A DNA stretch of 64,000 nt from DALYJJ01 sp033763935 (GCA_033763935.1 JANRJO010000060.1:19723-83722); one strand, 5' to 3'. Counted from the first letter of the stretch, positions 52,852 through 61,523 are shown. Notes: generated by a model not told the origin, from the letters alone. Numbers and translations are program-made.

Positions 52852-54385
52852 TCGTCTCCCAGGGGCTGATGCGGATGGTGCGCCAGAAGGACTCGAGTTC
52901 CGCGGAGCGACGGGTGCGGAGCTGCTCGGCGCGGTCTCGTTGGGCGGGGGCGCGCGGGTCACCGGTGCGCTGGTAGAGCACGTAGAGATTCAGGTTTCCG
53001 GCGAGATGGTCGGGGTCGAGGGCGAGGCAGCGATTGAGGGCGGCGGCGGCTTCCGAGTATCTCTGTTCGCGGGCGTGAATGAGCGCGAGGTCCGCCCAGG
53101 CATCGGCGTGCGCGGGGTTCAGTTTGGTTGTCTGGTCGTAGCGTGTTGCGGCTTCCTCGAAGTTGCCCTCGGCCTGCGCGAGGCGCCCCAGGAAGTACTC
53201 CGCGGGGGCGGCGGTGCCGGATTGGCGGCTGGCGGCGGCCAGGTGTGGTTTGGCAGCGGCGGAGTCGCCGGAGGACCAGAGGGCGACGCCGAGGGCCAGG
53301 GCGGCGGCGGGTTCGTGAGGACGCGCGGCGTGGAAGGCACGGAACTCGTCGACGGCCTCGGCCGCGCGACCGGTGGCGGCGAGCACCGAGCCGAGAGCGT
53401 AACGCGCCATGGGATCGCGGTAGCCCAACTCGAGGGCGCGGCGGAGGGACTTCTCGGCTTCAACGGCGAGCCTTTCGGACGCGCAGATCATGCCGAAGAG
53501 GTAGTGGATGGTTGCGTTCTTTTCGTCCTGGTCACGAGCGTGGGCGAGGTAGCCGAGGGCGGCTTTGGCGTCGCGCCCGCGATAGGCGAGGCGGGCGAGT
53601 TCCACGAGGAGGTCCGGGGTGACGGGCTGAATCTGCTCGAGGACGGCGCGCGCGCGGGCGTACTCGCCCTTCTCCTCTTCGAGCAGGGCGAGCCGGCGGC
53701 GCGAGGCGGCGGAGGCGAGCGAGCGGCGGTGCAGGGCGTCGAGGAGGATGTAGGCGGGTTCGGTGGCGCGGAGCTTCCAGAGGACGGGGATGACGGGGTC
53801 GATGTCGGCCTCGGCGAGATCGGGGGCGGCTGCGATACGGCGGGCGATGGCGGTTGCCTGGGCGGGGTTGCCAAGGCCGGCGTGGGCGGCGCAGGCGATG
53901 GCTTGGGCGTGGGGGCGGGTGCGGATGGCGGGGGGCAGGCGGTCTATGAGGAGGGCTGCCTGGCGATAGGCGCCGGTGCGCACATCGATGGAGGCGCTTT
54001 GGAAGAGGGCCTCGGCGTTGGCGGGATCGAGGCGGAGGGCGGTGTTGAAGGAGGCGAGGGCCTGGCGGTCGTCGGCCTGTTCCAGATACAGGCGTCCGAG
54101 GTTCAGCCACGGATCTATAAATTGCGGAGCAATCTGAGCGGCTTGGCGAAACGAGCGTTCGGCATCGGCGAAGCGGCGTTCCATGGCATTGACGGCGCCG
54201 AGGAGGTTGAGGACGCGGGGGTCGGGGGGACCGGACTGGCGGAGGGTTTCGAGTTCAGTGCGGGCGGCGGCGGTCTGGCCGGCCTGCAGGAGGTCGCGGA
54301 TGCGCGCCAGCGCGGGGTGAGCCTGCGCTGCCAGAGAGGCGGTGGAGGTGGCCAGAATGGCGAGAATCCGCAAACGTTTGCGCAC
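52835..54385 (-). CDS. Exported TPR protein
   Basis: A 516-aa protein with a signal peptide (LRILAILATSTASLAAQAHP) and about ten TPR units, for example PQFIDPWLNLGRLYLEQADD, ATIHYLFGMICASERLAVEA and AHADAWADLALIHAREQRYS. It should be a periplasmic or secreted scaffold. The GTG at 54383-54385 opens with codons for RKRL that are themselves the O3 operator. The likely promoter is divergent from the Oar-like receptor, with a perfect TTGACA at 54420-54425. It overlaps the FG-GAP gene downstream. Confidence 0.87.
   Translation of the reverse strand: MRKRLRILAILATSTASLAAQAHPALARIRDLLQAGQTAAARTELETLRQSGPPDPRVLNLLGAVNAMERRFADAERSFRQAAQIAPQFIDPWLNLGRLYLEQADDRQALASFNTALRLDPANAEALFQSASIDVRTGAYRQAALLIDRLPPAIRTRPHAQAIACAAHAGLGNPAQATAIARRIAAAPDLAEADIDPVIPVLWKLRATEPAYILLDALHRRSLASAASRRRLALLEEEKGEYARARAVLEQIQPVTPDLLVELARLAYRGRDAKAALGYLAHARDQDEKNATIHYLFGMICASERLAVEAEKSLRRALELGYRDPMARYALGSVLAATGRAAEAVDEFRAFHAARPHEPAAALALGVALWSSGDSAAAKPHLAAASRQSGTAAPAEYFLGRLAQAEGNFEEAATRYDQTTKLNPAHADAWADLALIHAREQRYSEAAAALNRCLALDPDHLAGNLNLYVLYQRTGDPRAPAQRDRAEQLRTRRSAELESFWRTIRISPWETSEIAR
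54370..54381. promoter_or_regulatory. LacI-type operator O3, inside the first codons of the TPR gene
   Basis: Exact GCAAACGTTTGC palindrome, extended to CGCAAACGTTTGCG at 54369-54382. It occupies codons 2-5 of the minus-strand TPR gene (Arg-Lys-Arg-Leu). Confidence 0.75.
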
Positions 54386-54396
54386 TCTTCCAGACA

Positions 54397-54425
54397 GGTA
54401 AGCAGATACGGGTGGGCGGTGTCAA
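54397..54425 (-). promoter_or_regulatory. Candidate promoter of the TPR/FG-GAP genes
   Basis: Perfect TTGACA (complement of 54420-54425), a 17-bp spacer and a weak CTTACC -10 (54397-54402). The predicted start lies just upstream of the O3 operator, so repression by the LacI protein is plausible. Confidence 0.4.
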
Positions 54426-54446
54426 ACGGGGCGGGTGAAAATTCGC

Positions 54447-54475
54447 TTGACTTCGCTTTTCAGATCGCTTAATAC
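54447..54475 (+). promoter_or_regulatory. Sigma-70 promoter of the Oar-like receptor
   Basis: TTGACT at 54447-54452, exactly 17 bp, then TAATAC at 54470-54475, with an AT-rich spacer. The predicted +1 (about 54482) is the first base of the tandem operator. Confidence 0.75.
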
Positions 54476-54481
54476 TACACA

Positions 54482-54506
54482 GAAAACGTTTGCGGCAAAC
54501 GTTTAA
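54482..54506. promoter_or_regulatory. LacI-type tandem operators O4a/O4b
   Basis: Two palindromes side by side: GAAAACGTTTGC (54482-54493) and GCAAACGTTTAA (54495-54506). Their centres are 13 bp apart. Each deviates from the consensus at its outer half-site. They start at the predicted +1 of the receptor promoter. Confidence 0.75.
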
Positions 54507-54557
54507 ACAAGGGGTGTGACCGGTCGCGTTTGCCGTGCTCCAGGGAGGGCTTCACCC

Positions 54558-57500
54558 ATGCAGGTGAGATTGCTCGTTCGTGTTGCGCTTCTGAGTCTCG
54601 CCATCGGCTGTGTCGCGCTGCTGCCGGCTCAAACCTCCACCGCGTCGCTGGACGGTACGGTTACCGACTCTTCGGGGGCAACGGTGCCCAACGCAGAAGT
54701 CACGGTGACAAACGCGGCCACCGGCATTGCCAGCAAGACGACGACGAATTCCTCCGGCGTCTACTCCTTCCCGCAGCTTCCGGCGGGCCCTTACGAACTG
54801 AAGGTGTCGGCGACGGGCTTCCGCGACTACCTGCAGCGTGGCATCCGGCTGGAGTTGGGCGGCCGCATGCGCTCCGATGTGAGCCTGGAGATCGGCGCGG
54901 CGCAGCAGGTGGTGGAGGTGCGGGCCGACGCGTCGCCGCTGAACTACGACAACGCGGAGCAGCGGGCGGGTATTTCGCCGGACACGCTGGGCGAACTTCC
55001 GCTGGCGGTGGCGGGCGGCGTGCGTTCCTCGGCGACGTTTCTGACGCTGCTGCCGGGCGCGGTGAGTCCGACCGGGGACGTGCTGGACGCGCACGTGAAC
55101 GGGTCACTGCGGTATGCGGGGGAGATGATCCTCAATGGCGGAAGCCTGGTGAACCCTTCCGGGGGCCAAGGGCTGTGGGGCGCGTTCGACTACGCGCAAT
55201 CGCCGGACATGGTGAGCGAGCTTCGCGTGCTGCAGTCGAACTACGAGCCGCAGTACGGCTCGGGCGCGGGTGCGGTGGTGATCATGGAGACGAAGAGCGG
55301 GACGAACGAATTTCACGGAGGGCTGTTCGAGTTTCACCGCAACAACGCATTCAATGCGCGGCAATACGGCCGTGATTCGGTACCGAAAGATTTGCAGAAC
55401 GATTTTGGCGGGTCGATCGGGGGCCCGATGAAGCTGCCGGGTGCGTGGTCGAACCGGAACAAGACGTACTTCTTCTTCAACTACGAAGGGTTCCGGCAGC
55501 GCGGATCGACGACGCGCGATTTCATGTCGATCCCCTCGCTCAAGCAGCGCGCGGGGGACTTCAGCGACTGGACGGATAGCGCGGGGAATCTCATTCCGAT
55601 ATACGATCCGCAGTCGACGCGCATTGTGAACGGGCAACTGGTGCGCACGCCGTTCGCGGGCAACCGGATCGACCCGAGCCGGTTTTCGCCGATTGCACGG
55701 GACTGGTTGAGGTACCTGCCGCAGCCGACGAATTCGGGTGTGATCAACAACTACCTGCCCTCGGGCGTTGGCAGTCTTTGGAAGGCGAAGCTGAACATCC
55801 TGAACGCGCGCCTGGACGAGTACATCGGGGACAAGGACCACATCACGCTGACGCTGTGGTTCCAGGATTGGCCGACGTTCACGGAGTCGCGGCTGCCGGA
55901 CCAGATCAGCAACGATGGCGACGTGTACAAGCACACACAAGCGCATCGGGTGAACTGGGATCGGACGTTCACGCCGACGCTGCTGAACCACTTCAGCATC
56001 GGCTACAACCACGACTACTATGAAGCGGGGCCGCACAACCGGCGCTACGTGGACGAACTGCCGGCGATTCCGGGCGCGCCGCTGCGGGACCAGCCTCCGG
56101 GCTTCCAGTTCGGATCGGGCTTTACGGAACTCGGCGCGGGCTGGGGATTCCAGCGCTGGCCGGCGCCCGCGGTGGTGGGGCAGAACCTGCTGACGTGGGT
56201 GAAAGGGAAGCACACGCTGAAGGTAGGTGTGGAGTATCGCAACCAGCGCAACTCCTTCACGACGGGGCTAAGCGGCGCGGGGTCGGCGTACTTTGATGCG
56301 GCGAACACGGGCGTGCCGGACCAAAACAGCGGCAGCCCGATTGCGAGCTTTCTGCTGGGGCAGGTGAACTCGGGTTCGCTATCGAACGTGCCGTTCGACC
56401 TGATCTCTGCGCGATGGAGTTCCTATATCGCGCACGTGGGCGACACGTGGAAGGTGACGCCGAAGCTGAGCCTGAATCTCGGCCTGCGGTGGGACATGCA
56501 CACACCGACGCGCGAGCAGCACGATGTTTTTTCGTTCTTCGATCCGGCGGGACCGAACCCGGGTGCGGGCGGACGTCCGGGGCGGCTGGTGTTTGCGGGC
56601 AACCGGTGGGGCGGGACGGCGAGCTTCGGCAAGGCATATCCGGAGAACCTGTTCAAAACGGGCTTTGCACCGCGCATCGGCATCGCTTATGCGGTGGCGC
56701 CGAAGATGGTGGTCCGCACGGGGTATGGGATCTTTTATGACGCCGGCAACTATCCGGGCTGGACGGGCGGCATTGGGAACGACGGGTTTAACCTGAACAG
56801 CTACAGTTTTGCGGGCGGGCAGTCCGGCTACGAGGCGGCATTCCTGCTGGACCAGGGTTTCCCGGGGACGTGGCGGCAGTTCCAGTTGCCGGTGCTCGAC
56901 CCGTCGTTTTTGAACGGGCAGGGCGGGCCGCGGTATCGGCCGGCGGATGGGAATCGCCTGCCGTATTCGCAGCAGTGGAACCTGAGCGTCGAGCGGCAGC
57001 TGAGCGCGAACTTTTCGGTGAGCGCAGCGTATGTGGGCAACAAGGGGACACGGCTGATCTCGCGCGTGGCGCCGCTGAACGCGCTCGATCCGGCGCTGCT
57101 GTCGCGCTACGGAGCGAGGCTGCGCGACGACTTCCAGCCGGGGCAGACGTCGCTACACGGCGTGAACATTCCTTACGCGGGGTGGGTGGAGCAGATGACG
57201 GGCTGCTCGCCTTCGCTGGCGCAGGCGCTGCTGCCGTATCCGCAGTATTGCGGCAGCCTGCAGGGCGTGAATGAGAACGCGGGGAACTCGACGTTCCATT
57301 CGCTGCAATTGAAGGCGGAGAAGCGCTTCGGGGACGGGTTCTGGGTTTTGCTGTCGTTCACGGGCTCAAAGATGCTGACCGACACGGAGAGCACGCAGCC
57401 GGGAGGCACGGGGATCTCGCCGTTCGAGCGGCGCCGCAACAAGGCGCTTTCGAGCGGCGACGTGCCGAAGGTGTTTGCGGGGAGCTTTGTGTACAACCTG

Positions 57501-58028
57501 CCGTTCGGGCGCGGGCGGAAGTTTCTGGGCGGGGGCCGGTTGGCCGACCTGGCGGCGGGTGGATGGCAGATCAGCGGGGTGACGCGCCTGGCTTCGGGGA
57601 CGCCGTTCCGCATTACGAGCAGCCAGTGCAACGTGCCGGGGCAGTTCCGGGCGGGGTGCTTGCCGGCGCAGCTTGCGGGTTCGAACCCGTGGGCGGCGGA
57701 TCGGGGCGACTTCGATCCGGGGGCGGGTCCGCTGCTGAACGCGGGTGCGTTCGAGCCGGTGAGTTCCTTCCAGTACTACCTGGGCGCGGGGCCGCGGATG
57801 ACGAACCTGCGCGGCTTCGGGTTCGCCAACCAGGATCTGTCGATTCAGAAATCGTTCGGCATCACGGAACGGGTGGAGTTCCAGCTGCGCGGGGATGCGT
57901 TCAACGTGTTCAATCTTCACGCGCTGCGGGGATTCAACACTAATCTGGCGAGCCCGCAGTTCGGCTGGTGGGACGGAGGCGTGACGGCGCCGCGGAGTAT
58001 TCAGATCGGCGGGCGGTTGCGGTTCTGA
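54558..58028 (+). CDS. Oar-like TonB-dependent receptor of the LacI-controlled cluster
   Basis: An outer-membrane protein of about 1156 aa. Signal peptide (LLVRVALLSLAIGCVALLPA), carboxypeptidase-regulatory-like domain (STASLDGTVTDSSGATVPNA and GPYELKVSATGFRDYLQRG), plug domain (about residues 115-250), then a beta-barrel. The ATG at 54558 with GGGAGG upstream is preferred over the GTG at 54516. It probably brings the cluster's substrate through the outer membrane. Regulated by the strong promoter and tandem operators upstream, and ends with a GC-rich hairpin. Confidence 0.92.
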   Translation: MQVRLLVRVALLSLAIGCVALLPAQTSTASLDGTVTDSSGATVPNAEVTVTNAATGIASKTTTNSSGVYSFPQLPAGPYELKVSATGFRDYLQRGIRLELGGRMRSDVSLEIGAAQQVVEVRADASPLNYDNAEQRAGISPDTLGELPLAVAGGVRSSATFLTLLPGAVSPTGDVLDAHVNGSLRYAGEMILNGGSLVNPSGGQGLWGAFDYAQSPDMVSELRVLQSNYEPQYGSGAGAVVIMETKSGTNEFHGGLFEFHRNNAFNARQYGRDSVPKDLQNDFGGSIGGPMKLPGAWSNRNKTYFFFNYEGFRQRGSTTRDFMSIPSLKQRAGDFSDWTDSAGNLIPIYDPQSTRIVNGQLVRTPFAGNRIDPSRFSPIARDWLRYLPQPTNSGVINNYLPSGVGSLWKAKLNILNARLDEYIGDKDHITLTLWFQDWPTFTESRLPDQISNDGDVYKHTQAHRVNWDRTFTPTLLNHFSIGYNHDYYEAGPHNRRYVDELPAIPGAPLRDQPPGFQFGSGFTELGAGWGFQRWPAPAVVGQNLLTWVKGKHTLKVGVEYRNQRNSFTTGLSGAGSAYFDAANTGVPDQNSGSPIASFLLGQVNSGSLSNVPFDLISARWSSYIAHVGDTWKVTPKLSLNLGLRWDMHTPTREQHDVFSFFDPAGPNPGAGGRPGRLVFAGNRWGGTASFGKAYPENLFKTGFAPRIGIAYAVAPKMVVRTGYGIFYDAGNYPGWTGGIGNDGFNLNSYSFAGGQSGYEAAFLLDQGFPGTWRQFQLPVLDPSFLNGQGGPRYRPADGNRLPYSQQWNLSVERQLSANFSVSAAYVGNKGTRLISRVAPLNALDPALLSRYGARLRDDFQPGQTSLHGVNIPYAGWVEQMTGCSPSLAQALLPYPQYCGSLQGVNENAGNSTFHSLQLKAEKRFGDGFWVLLSFTGSKMLTDTESTQPGGTGISPFERRRNKALSSGDVPKVFAGSFVYNLPFGRGRKFLGGGRLADLAAGGWQISGVTRLASGTPFRITSSQCNVPGQFRAGCLPAQLAGSNPWAADRGDFDPGAGPLLNAGAFEPVSSFQYYLGAGPRMTNLRGFGFANQDLSIQKSFGITERVEFQLRGDAFNVFNLHALRGFNTNLASPQFGWWDGGVTAPRSIQIGGRLRF

Positions 58029-58038
58029 GAGGCGCGGA

Positions 58039-58061
58039 GGCCCGCGTGCGCCGCGCGGGCC
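58039..58061 (+). terminator. GC-rich hairpin between the receptor and lacI-type gene
   Basis: GGCCCGCG and CGCGGGCC pair perfectly around a 7-base loop. Only a short CCTTGTT follows, so it is a weak terminator candidate that could let some transcription pass into the regulator gene. Confidence 0.5.
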
Positions 58062-58095
58062 CCTTGTTCCGCAGGGTATAACAGGGTACGCAGCC

Positions 58096-59118
58096 ATGGC
58101 GATTCAGATGAAGGACATTGCGGGGCGGGCGGGCGTGTCGATCAGCACGGTGTCGCACGTGCTGAACAATACGCGGCCGGTGGCCAAGGAGACGCGCGAT
58201 CGGGTGCTGACGATCGCGCGCGAGATGAATTACTACCGCAATGCGTTCGGGCGGCGCCTGGCGCGCGGGCGGGCCGACGCGGTGGGGCTGATTATTTCGG
58301 ACATCGTCAATCCGTTCTTCCCCGAACTGATCCGCCATTTTGAGACTGCCGCGGTGGGACGCAACCTGGATACGTTCATCTGCACGACGAACTACGACGC
58401 GGAGCGGGCCGAACACGCGGTGCGGCGCATGATCGAGAACCGCGTGCAGGGCGTGAGCATCATGACGTCGCAGCTGAATCCTGCGCTGGTGGACGAACTG
58501 CTGAGCGCGGAGATTCCGGTGGTGCGTCTGGACGGCGGGCCGGTGGCGCGGGGCCGAAGCACAATCCACGTGGACTACGCCGGCGGCGCGGGGGAAGCCG
58601 TGCAGCACTTGCGGCAACTGGGGCACACGACGATCGGGTTCCTGGCGGGACTGCAGAATCGGGTGTCCGCGGTGACGTTCCGGCAAGCGATCGTGGATGC
58701 GGTGCGGCGGAACCGCCTGCCGGAGCCGGCGATTGTGGAGGGTGAGAACACCTTCGACGGGGGTGTGGCGGCGATGCGCACTCTGCTGGCGGAGCGGCGG
58801 GACTGCACGGCGGTGATCTGCGGGCACGACATGTCGGCGCTGGGGGCGATGGCGGCGGCGGTGCAGGCGGGGTTGTCGGTGCCGGGCGACATTTCGATTG
58901 TGGGCGCGGACGACATTGCGTTCGCGCAGTACGCGCAGCCCTCGTTGACGACCATACGGGTGCCGCGGGACGAGCTGGGCCGGATGGCGTTCGAGGCGCT
59001 CGACCGCATGATCCGAAGCAAGAGCCGGCGAGGGGCGGCTTACACGCTCGAGACGCACCTGGTGGCGCGGGCTTCGACGGGAGAGGTTCCGGTGCGGAGA
59101 GCGCGCTCGGGGCGTTGA
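58096..59118 (+). CDS. LacI/GalR-family transcriptional regulator of the cluster
   Basis: A 340-aa repressor. The N-terminal helix-turn-helix is MKDIAGRAGVSISTVSHVLN, followed by the hinge (TRDRVLTIAREMNY). The rest is a periplasmic-binding-protein-like effector domain (ADAVGLIISDIVNPFFPELI near residue 60, VNAGGAGE-like dimer loops, and ISIVGADDIAFAQYAQPSLT near the C-terminus). LacI proteins bind 12-18-bp palindromes with a central CG, as in GCAAACGTTTGC found four times nearby. The effector is probably a sugar or a derivative made by the cluster. No copy of the operator is seen in front of its own gene. Confidence 0.93.
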   Translation: MAIQMKDIAGRAGVSISTVSHVLNNTRPVAKETRDRVLTIAREMNYYRNAFGRRLARGRADAVGLIISDIVNPFFPELIRHFETAAVGRNLDTFICTTNYDAERAEHAVRRMIENRVQGVSIMTSQLNPALVDELLSAEIPVVRLDGGPVARGRSTIHVDYAGGAGEAVQHLRQLGHTTIGFLAGLQNRVSAVTFRQAIVDAVRRNRLPEPAIVEGENTFDGGVAAMRTLLAERRDCTAVICGHDMSALGAMAAAVQAGLSVPGDISIVGADDIAFAQYAQPSLTTIRVPRDELGRMAFEALDRMIRSKSRRGAAYTLETHLVARASTGEVPVRRARSGR

Positions 59119-59140
59119 GCGCGCTCTTCCGGTTCCCCGT

Positions 59141-60271
59141 TTACGAGACGATGGGCCACTTAAAGGTGGTCTGAATCGGCACGCGGCGGCCGGTGCGCGA
59201 GGACTCGTGGCAGGCGTTCATGACCTCGAGGACGTGCAGGGCGTGCTCGCCGGTAATGAGGCTGGGCTTGCCGGTGGCGAGGTGCTCGGCGATGTAGGAA
59301 GCGCCCCACTGCCACACGTAACCTTGGGGGTCGACCTGGAAGCGTTCGACGTCGGTCATGGTGTCGGTGAGGAGGTCGACGCCCTTGGGGGCCCAGTCGT
59401 AACCGACGAGGTGCATGTGGCCTTTGGAGCCGATGATGTCTACGGTGTAGCGCTCGGTCTTGCCGGAGTGGCCGTCCGGCGAGTAGTAGTTGTAGCCGCT
59501 CTGGATATGCGAGAAGACGGCGTTGCCGTGGTCGATGAGGAGGGTGTCGTTGTCCTCGGTTTCCACCTTCACTTTCGTGCCGTCGGTGAGGGTGCGTTCG
59601 GTTGTTCCGATGCCGGTCATACCCATGACCGACTTTGCGGGGCCGAGGAGGCCGGTGATGGTGGTGACGTTGTAGACGCCGAGGTCGTAGAGAGGGCCGC
59701 CGCCGGGCTGGAAGAACCACGCTGACCAGAGCTTGCCGTCGTGGCCGTAGAAGCCGTGGCCGGCGGCGAGGCGGCCGAGCTTGCCTTCGTTGAGGGTCTT
59801 CGCCATGAAGGCGAACTGAGGGCTGGTGACGACGGCGGGGGCGGCCCAGATCTTGACGCCTTTGGCGGCGGCGAGTTTCATGAGCTCCTGGCCCTGGGAG
59901 ACTTCAAGAGCCATGGGCTTCTCGCTCCAGACATGCTTGCCCTTTTCGAGCGCCTTTTTGTTGAGCGGGTAGTGGGCGGGCATGCTGGTGGTGTTGACCA
60001 GCAGGTCGAAGTCCGGACCGGCGAGTTGTTTGTCGATGTGGGGGAACGCGGGAACCTTATATTTTGCGCCGGCCTTCTCAGCGCGCTGCGGAATGATGTC
60101 GCAGACGCTGACGAGCTGGATGTGGGGCGAGCGCGACATGTTGGGCAGGTACTGAGTGGAAACGCTGCCGCAGCCCACGAGTGCGACTCGGATCTTCTTG
60201 CCCTGGCTTTGAGCGCCGGCAGCGGCGATGGAGCCGGCGGCGGTAGCCTTAATGAAATTACGTCTGTCCAT
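59141..60271 (-). CDS. Gfo/Idh/MocA-family oxidoreductase, Tat-exported
   Basis: A 376-aa NAD(P)-dependent dehydrogenase of the sugar/inositol type. The N-terminus MDRRNFIKATAAGSIAAAGA is a Tat signal with the RR motif, so it acts outside the cytoplasm. The Rossmann motif is RVALVGCGSVSTQYLP, followed by the family marker LEKGKHVWSEKPMALEVSQG. The ATG at 60269-60271 follows GGGAGGTCGT. Two operators and a TTGACT promoter lie upstream, so it belongs to the LacI regulon. Such secreted oxidoreductases often act on glycosides or cyclitols; substrate unknown. Confidence 0.9.
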   Translation of the reverse strand: MDRRNFIKATAAGSIAAAGAQSQGKKIRVALVGCGSVSTQYLPNMSRSPHIQLVSVCDIIPQRAEKAGAKYKVPAFPHIDKQLAGPDFDLLVNTTSMPAHYPLNKKALEKGKHVWSEKPMALEVSQGQELMKLAAAKGVKIWAAPAVVTSPQFAFMAKTLNEGKLGRLAAGHGFYGHDGKLWSAWFFQPGGGPLYDLGVYNVTTITGLLGPAKSVMGMTGIGTTERTLTDGTKVKVETEDNDTLLIDHGNAVFSHIQSGYNYYSPDGHSGKTERYTVDIIGSKGHMHLVGYDWAPKGVDLLTDTMTDVERFQVDPQGYVWQWGASYIAEHLATGKPSLITGEHALHVLEVMNACHESSRTGRRVPIQTTFKWPIVS

Positions 60272-60296
60272 ACGACCTCCCCTCAGGCGGGCATTC

Positions 60297-60321
60297 GCAA
60301 ACGATTGCCGCAAACGTTTGC
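60297..60321. promoter_or_regulatory. LacI-type tandem operators O5a/O5b
   Basis: GCAAACGATTGC (60297-60308, one mismatch) and GCAAACGTTTGC (60310-60321, exact). Centres are again 13 bp apart, the same layout as O4. They cover the predicted +1 of the oxidoreductase gene. Confidence 0.8.
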
Positions 60322-60325
60322 TAGA

Positions 60326-60353
60326 GATATCACAAAGCCAGTGCTCCAGTCAA
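60326..60353 (-). promoter_or_regulatory. Promoter of the Gfo/Idh oxidoreductase gene
   Basis: On the minus strand TTGACT (complement of 60348-60353), a 16-bp spacer and GATATC as -10 (60326-60331). The -10 is only moderately good. The predicted +1 near 60319 falls in operator O5b. Confidence 0.5.
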
Positions 60354-60613
60354 TGCGATCGAGGCAGATTGCCTGGTCTCGCCTTGCTCCTACATACATG
60401 TACTGCATCCCCGGCCATGACGGTTAGACCTTGTTCGATCTCGGGGTTGTTGCCTTTGCTAAGCCAATCGACGCATTTTGAGCATTGCCAGAAGCGATGA
60501 ACCGGCTCGGGTGGAGTAGGAGTGCGCCAGGGCGGCCTTAGTCGGCATGCCCAATACAAAGCCGGCGCGAAACCCGGAGGCCCCGCGCCGTCCGCTAACC
60601 CCAAAAATCAGCC

Positions 60614-60976
60614 TTAGTAGCGATACGTGTCCGGCTTGTACGGCCCGTCTACCGCCACGCCCAGATACTCCGCTTGCTTCGGCGTCAACGTCGTCAGCTT
60701 CACCCCGATTTTCTCGAGATGCAGCCGCGCGACCTCCTCGTCGAGATGCTTCGGCAGCGTATAAACGCTCACCTCGTACTTGTCCTTGTTCTTCCACAGG
60801 TCGATCTGAGCAAGCGTCTGGTTGCTGAAGCTGTTGCTCACCCAGAAGCTCGGATGACCCGTAGCGCAGCCCAGGTTCACCAGGCGCCCCTCAGCCAGCA
60901 CGTAGATGCTGTTGCCGTTCGGGAACGTATACATGTCCACCTGCGGCTTGATGGTGGTCGGCTTTAAGTGTAGCGA
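60614..60976 (-). pseudogene. ahcY: 3' remnant of S-adenosylhomocysteine hydrolase
   Basis: The minus frame encodes the C-terminal quarter of AhcY almost perfectly: IKPQVDMYTFPNGNSIYVL, LAEGRLVNLGCATGHPSF, SFSNQTLAQIDLWKNKDKYE, PKHLDEEVARLHLEKIGVKL and the invariant C-terminal PYKPDTYRY. The sequence before about residue 1 of this match is unrelated. Normal AhcY is about 430-480 aa, so roughly 350 residues, including the NAD-binding domain, are missing. Inactive remnant. A conserved position carries an odd residue (GHPSFWVSNSF instead of the usual FVMSNSF). The IS21-type element begins about 600 bp away. Confidence 0.9.
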
Positions 60977-61108
60977 TTTCGCTCCCCGTGGAGCCCCGCC
61001 AGGGACGCGAGAGCACCGATTCGCCAAACGCGACTAACGAAAACCGGTCGCGGTCCGGAGAGCTTAGCCCGGCGGCCAGCGAACCGTTTCGCCAAGCCGG
61101 CGGTGATC

Positions 61109-61523
61109 TTACTGCCGGACGAAGTGAGCGAGGGTCATCGGTCCCACGGGGTTCACGAGAGTGAAGAAGATCTCCTTCCCCTTGTTGACCACGACGAAAC
61201 GGAACTCGGCCCCCGCCGGGCCCATTGAGCAGCGCTGTTCCTGTGCAATCAGGGTTCATTTTGTAAGTCCCGGAAGCGGGCTGATCAATCAGGGCGGGCG
61301 TATTGACCCCCTTTATCGAGTCGACTTGCGGAAAGTTGCCCTGGCCATCAGAGATTCGGATGCCTACCCCTCTGCCCTCGACAAAGGGAGCCGTGGGCCC
61401 GGACGGCCGGGCCCCTGTAAACGTGTATCCGTAGGAGCCTTTTATGGAGCGTACGGTGCAGATCCGTCCTTCCCGGTCGTCGGCCTGGGCGTGCAGGACG
61501 CCAGCAGCCAGAGACGCCACCAC
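61109..61523 (-). pseudogene. Small secreted protein with a frameshift, next to the IS element
   Basis: The first frame begins near GTG 61521-61523 with a hydrophobic start (VVASLAAGVLHAQA). It reads ICTVRSIKGSYGYTFTGARP, GQGNFPQVDSIKGVNTPALI and SGTYKMNPDCTGTALLNG, a pattern seen in unnamed acidobacterial secreted proteins. At the C5 run 61210-61214 an extra base changes frame; the other frame continues EFRFVVVNKGKEIFFTLVNP, then VGPMTLAHFVRQ and stops at 61109-61111. The 5' end lies against the left end of the IS element, so part of the signal peptide may be lost. Confidence 0.62.

Larger units (their letters stand above)
60272..60613. other. Intergenic region with promoter and operators of the oxidoreductase
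   Basis: 342 bp without a recognisable gene. It holds the two O5 palindromes (60297-60321) and the likely -35/-10 (60326-60353). Nothing identifiable is seen between 60354 and 60613. Confidence 0.5.

Noticed and set aside
52727..54472. 581-codon open frame antisense to the TPR gene
   Set aside because: Gly/Val/Glu-rich low-complexity translation with no domain; the minus-strand TPR and FG-GAP frames are clearly the real genes.
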